A stretch of DNA of 64,000 nucleotides, taken from NCBI GenBank assembly GCA_028583415.1, contig CM053275.1, positions 10,293,208 through 10,357,207 on the forward strand, read 5' to 3'. Position 1 is the first letter of the stretch. Each line of letters begins with the position of its first letter. The translations under genes and the position numbers were made by a program. This DNA is from Protea cynaroides. Lineage: Eukaryota; Streptophyta; Magnoliopsida; Proteales; Proteaceae. Under the pieces are notes generated by a model. That model was not told the DNA's origin. It did no database searches and was given only the letters and a program-made list of their open reading frames with translations. This document shows, one piece after another, positions 59,673 through 64,000 of this stretch.

Positions 59673-61793
59673 TGATGGACCTTGAATGACATTGAGAGGA
59701 GGAGGGGGTGAATCAGTGTAAAAATCTTTGCCAACTTGACCCTTCTGTTTTATTACTGTCCAGAGCTGGTGAAGAACACAACTGATGCAAACACACAAGC
59801 GTATGCAAATCTACCTCGCTACCATTCAGTGGTCATGTCTACCAGATTTACACACCCATCCTACAATTCATTCCATACACTTTACAAAATACAGAAATAA
59901 AGCATTCCACAATACAGAAGGGTTACGTGGTTCACCACCATAATGTGTGATGGTTAGTCCACGGAGTAATGCCCAATGGACTCCGTATTTACTTAATACT
60001 CAACTTTTAGTCCTTTACAGGACAAAGATATTTATCCTGTGTTTTCCCAGTATAAAACTGAGAGGGCATAAAAATGCCAGGGTTTAGGCTATGATTGTCA
60101 GTGTACAACACCCACAAAACACAATACAAAATAATAGATTTGGGACTTATAGCAGTACCCTACAATGAAACCCAAACTAGCTAAGTATTTAACATTTACC
60201 ACCTAGGCTAGCATACAATTGATTCCCAAACTAGATAGGCATTCAGAGATTTCTACCTACTCTAGGATACATGATATTGAATCAATAAACAACAATGGAG
60301 GTAAGAGAGTCTCACAACCAATGCTTTCAAGTGGCCGGCAGCATCTTTGGAGCTCCACACTACTCTCAGGAGGCTTTAACAACTTCCACCATGGGCAAAA
60401 CTCGATTCTCCAAGCATCTTCTTACCAACAAGCATCATTCTCTCTCTTTCACAACCCCACAACCACCATTGATGCGCAATAAAGGTTCTACCAACCTCTC
60501 ATTAGCATTTAGAACACCATAAATCAGAAATGAAGACGTTGCTTAGACATTCAAAGCTCCAAAACCTAAACCTCACTCTTCTTGCTTGGTTTTCCCCTTT
60601 TTCGATTTTTCTACTCTACCCTCAAAGTCACAACCAGTCTCAATAGATAGACATTTAAAAAATAAGCTTAGAGAAACTTGAACCATCCGATTTGGATATC
60701 AGATGGCCAAGATATGACCAAAATACTTTCGGCCAACCAGATTATAAGAAATGACATCTTTTAGATGCATTCGATGCACTTGCGCTACACCGAAGCCATG
60801 CCGCCACTGACATGGCAGGCGTGCTGTCGAATGCCGATTGGTCCGCTCAGGAATCTTCTTCAATCATCGTCGGATCTGAAGCTTTAAGCGGGAATGACTG
60901 AGAGCCGACAGATCTGGTCAGATCACGTCAAATCTAATCGGCCCTGATATTATCCACTGGATTAGGATCTAAGCCGACACCTCACTGTACCTGTGCTACA
61001 CCAAATCAACGCACCAACTTAATGAAATGCAGACCACCGTTTTAAACAGAAACCAACCACTCAGATTGCTCGCGAAGGAATTTTGACGCAACAAGTGAGA
61101 TACACCTAATCCCGCCTTTTTCAGAGCCGCTGGATGGGAATCTCGTATGCGTGGCTCATTCTTGGCCACAGATTTCTCATTTTCTTCCTTTTTAACTCTC
61201 CAAAATGCCCCTGGATATATATTAAATGGCCTCTGTAACCATTGAACTGATCCGAGTATCAGTTCAGGGTTTGATTTCCAGAGAGGTTTTCTCTCTCCTA
61301 GAAATCAAAAGAATACATGGTGGGCATTGCGGCTTGTCTCGGGGGGAGGCCTTGGGCAAGCCCATGTGCCCGCGGGCATGCCATGCGAGCCAGCATGCCC
61401 AGCGGCCATGGCTTGCGGCTGGGCATGCTGCCTGTTGTTGCTGCTGGCCTCGGCTGTGACATGCGGCATGGCCCTGTTGGCGTTGGCTGCGGGGCTGGCG
61501 CCATAGTGGCAGGCCACCTCTGCATCGTGGGTCCCATCATTAATTTTCTCTCTCCTCTTTCTCTCTCTTGATTTTTCTCTCTTTTGAGTATGCCACATCA
61601 TAAACACTGCCACATTGCCTACCATATCGCCTGTAATATTGCCACATTGCCTGTATCGCTGCCATATTGCCTGTAACATAGCCACATCGCTTGTATCACT
61701 GCCACCTTGCCTGTGGGGCCCGCAGATACTCTCTCTCATCAAACTTGGCCCACTTTACCCATTTTACCAACAATTACAATACGAATGCCAACA
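59673..61793. mobile_element. TG...CA element with 5-bp TSD, probable solo LTR (2.1 kb)
   Basis: The insert starts TGATGGACCTTGAATGACAT and ends ACGAATGCCAACA. TTATT lies on both sides (59668-59672 and 61794-61798), and the tandem-repeat host sequence resumes exactly after it. TG/CA ends with a 5-bp duplication are the mark of LTR retrotransposons. No gag, pol, primer-binding site or second LTR was seen, so a solo LTR is most likely. It contains a GA-rich and GC-rich block (61330-61600) and a TATATATTAAA box near 61215. Small frames (for example 60219-60522) are not gene-like. Confidence 0.75.
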
Positions 61794-61899
61794 TTATTTG
61801 GATTACAAAAGGGCTAGCTTCTGTATCTAACTGTAAAATTGTAACCCTAACCGATTGAACTGGTTTGAACCATCCTTGTCTTACTATTCATGGGATCAT

Positions 61900-62320
61900 A
61901 TGAAATCATAAGAATTTACCTATATATATCATAAGACTGATTGACCAATTAATCTGGTGGGTCCCATGAGAAGATGTGAATACGATACTAGTTGATTAAA
62001 AAATATATATAAATACATATACAAATCACTAAACATTGCTAATCAGATTAATTATATAAGACTGGTTGATCAATTAATCTGGTGGGTCCATGAGAAGATG
62101 TGAATACCATAGCAGTTGACAAAAAAAAAAAAAATACTTATACAAATCACTAAACATTGCTAATCAGATTAATTATATAAGACTGATTGACCAATTAATC
62201 TGGTGGGTCCCATGAGAAGATGTGAACACCATACCGGTTTAAAAAAAAAAGTATAAATACATATAAAAATCACTAAACATTGCTAATCAGATTAATTATA
62301 TACATGCCGGTAAATTCTAG
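61900..62320. repeat. Three tandem units of about 120 bp
   Basis: The unit GATTGACCAATTAATCTGGT, then GGGTCCCATGAGAAGATGTG, a variable A run, then ACTAAACATTGCTAATCAGA is repeated three times. Same family as 59095-59672. Confidence 0.9.
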
Positions 62321-62375
62321 ACGAGAGCTGATCAACAACCATCAAAGTGAAAAGGACATTTCGTATTTGTTTAAA

Positions 62376-63654
62376 GGATAAATTTCAACTACCCCTCATA
62401 ATAGTTTTGAAACATCATCTACCACCTATACTTTTCAAAAAACATCAACTACACCCAAATAACTGACAGAAGAGACTAAAATCACTATTAGACATTTTTA
62501 CCATTTTCGTTTTTAATTGAAAATTTTAAAAAACTAATAAAATTACTAATATAACCCATCTCATTTTCTAACTTATAGAAAAAAGTAAATTTGCCTTAGA
62601 ACCTGCACCTGAAGAAACTATCTTATGTCATTGGAGAACACAAACACAAACCCCTTGGGAATAATCTAGGGTTTCTTCATGTCGAGGTGGATTTGGTTGT
62701 TATTGTGAAACTGGAAGCCTGAGCCCGCCAATCAGCTCTTCACCGTTGCTGGATTTGCATAAGAAATACTGAGATCGCCGAAAATAGGAGACTCTTTTCG
62801 CCCTAAAGAGATATGAAATTTGGAAGAAACGTTCAGTTTCGATGAAAATCTGAAATCCATGGGGGTGACCTGGTTCCCTCCACTGGTAGGTTGTCAGCCA
62901 TGTCGTCGGAGAAGGAAGGGAGAAAAAAAGAACCAGACAAGAAAATAAAAGAAAATAGATGGAGAATTGAAGAATAAGAAGATAAAGAAACAGATAAAAG
63001 AAAACAAAAACGAAGAAAAAGAATGAGGCAGAGGAAGAAGGAGGAGAAGGAAAAAAAATTCCAGAGAGAAAAACGCACAGGAAGAAGAAAACTAGAAAAG
63101 TAGTGTAGGACGACGAGTAGAAAGAAAAGAAAAAAACTACCTGGTTGGTCACCTGAATAAATGGCGCTGCCAGAATAAAAATAAAGTAGAAGGAAAAACA
63201 AAAGAAAATCAAGATTAGGAATTAGAAGGAAAAACAGATGAGAATGATAGTCAAGATCCTGAAAAATGAGTTAAAAAAGAGTCTCGGAAAAGGGTCGGCC
63301 ATTGACGATGGCAAGGAATCATTTTATTTCTTAGTTTCCGAGGATCATCCGATTGCTGTAGGTTTCCATAGCTAGGTTTCAGCGGGTAAAGAAGAAGAAA
63401 CATGATTTAGATTTGGAGTTTTACCCTCCTTAAGTGAAGGAGGGTAAAACCGCCTTTTAACATTTTCTTAAGGACATTATTGTCCATTTCAAATTCAATT
63501 TTGGGTGACATAAGCAACTAACGAAATTCGTTTAACGGAATGAACTTATTTGATTAACAATGATAAACGTTTGGGTGGTAGTTGATGTTTTTTGAAAAAT
63601 ATGAATGGTAGGTGATGTTTTGAAACTATTTTAAAGAGTAGCTGAAATTTATTC
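62376..63654. mobile_element. 1279-bp Mutator-like TIR element (perfect 9-bp TSD)
   Basis: The left end GGATAAATTTCAACTACCCC and the complement of the right end GAATAAATTTCAGCTACTCT start imperfect inverted repeats of about 90 bp, which share CAAAACATCAYCTACCA and CAAAAAACATCAACTAC. TTGTTTAAA stands at 62367-62375 and at 63655-63663. The interior has no transposase. It includes a gene-like stretch (62640-62900, e.g. TAGGGTTTCTTC and an ATGGGGG context) and a purine-rich block (62930-63130), so it may carry captured host DNA, as Pack-MULEs do. Confidence 0.85.
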
Positions 63655-63663
63655 TTGTTTAAA

Positions 63664-64000
63664 AGTTAATCTTAGTCAGAAAGTTAAAAGTGAAAGCCCC
63701 CATTTATGAACATGGATTAAGACATTCTATCTAAACTTATTTCATCCTGTCTTTGTTTAAATCATTACTTCCTCACCATCCTAAAAAAATCACCATCACT
63801 ATCCTTCGCCGGTTGTGAGAGTCCAAAAAAATCTGGTTTAGGTCAGAAAAAAAATATTGGTAGTGAATATGATTCAATGCGTTTCCACTCAAATGATTTT
63901 ATGAATTATGGTTATGTTGTTGAGTTTAGTATTGCAGTACAAGATTGATTAGGGTTAGCTTTTTTCTTTTTCGTGATAGTTTCTTCAGCTTTCAGATGAG
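63664..64000. other. Intergenic DNA, no gene recognised
   Basis: No recognisable feature up to the window end. Confidence 0.5.

Noticed and set aside
62700..63212. 170-residue Phe/Ser-rich frame resembling membrane segments
   Set aside because: It comes from the purine-rich block read on the opposite strand; no family resemblance.

Overview
The window is nuclear DNA of a flowering plant. The evidence is plant-specific families (an INDETERMINATE DOMAIN zinc-finger factor, an early light-induced protein, an AKR13-type aldo-keto reductase array, a group C bZIP relic, a YSL transporter relic), short phased exons with GT-AG introns, AT-rich intergenic DNA and many plant transposons. The species cannot be fixed from sequence alone. 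Intergenic DNA and transposons make up most of the 64 kb.

Layout. 1-2.2 kb: last intron and terminal exon of an IDD transcription factor (+). 2.2-9.5 kb: intergenic, with a GC homopolymer tract and a small palindromic Mutator-type MITE. 9.6-10.2 kb: a complete two-exon ELIP gene (-). 11-25 kb: three aldo-keto reductase copies on the minus strand. Copy A (11095-14597) and copy C (22591-24851) are intact seven-exon genes; copy B (about 18540-20754) is a pseudogene. Copy A carries a spare dead exon 6 and an amplified 65-bp repeat in intron 6, and its flank holds a giant poly(A) tract and a 5'-truncated LINE. 25-26.4 kb: two more Mutator-type palindromic elements related to the first. 27.5-32.4 kb: a nested-free, pol-deleted Ty3/gypsy LTR retrotransposon with 5-bp target duplications. 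34-36 kb: relic of two exons of a group C bZIP gene. 38.2-39.4 kb: a foldback element packed with a GGT-type array. 43.2-44.5 kb: a SPRY-domain pseudogene. 44.6-50.2 kb: probable LTR-type and non-coding retroelement sequence with strong strand skews and a telobox-bearing minisatellite. 52.7-57.1 kb: a decayed CACTA (En/Spm) element whose TNP2 catalytic core is deleted, bounded by 156-bp direct repeats. 58.1-58.7 kb: YSL transporter pseudogene. 59.7-61.8 kb: a TG...CA element with 5-bp TSD, probably a solo LTR, inserted into a tandem-repeat field. 62.4-63.7 kb: a Mutator-type TIR element with a perfect 9-bp TSD.

How the genes relate. The likely functional genes are IDD (terminal exon), ELIP, AKR-A and AKR-C. 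ELIP and the AKRs fit stress and reactive-carbonyl or light-stress physiology, but nothing in the sequence shows that they are co-regulated. The clearest biology is evolutionary: tandem duplication, unequal exchange and decay in the AKR array, a GT-to-GC splice donor difference between its paralogs, and repeated CAG-to-TAG nonsense changes in transposons and pseudogenes, as expected from deamination of CHG-methylated cytosines. No tRNA, rRNA, miRNA precursor or CRISPR array was recognised. Exon borders were placed by hand from homology and splice-site consensus, without alignment software.
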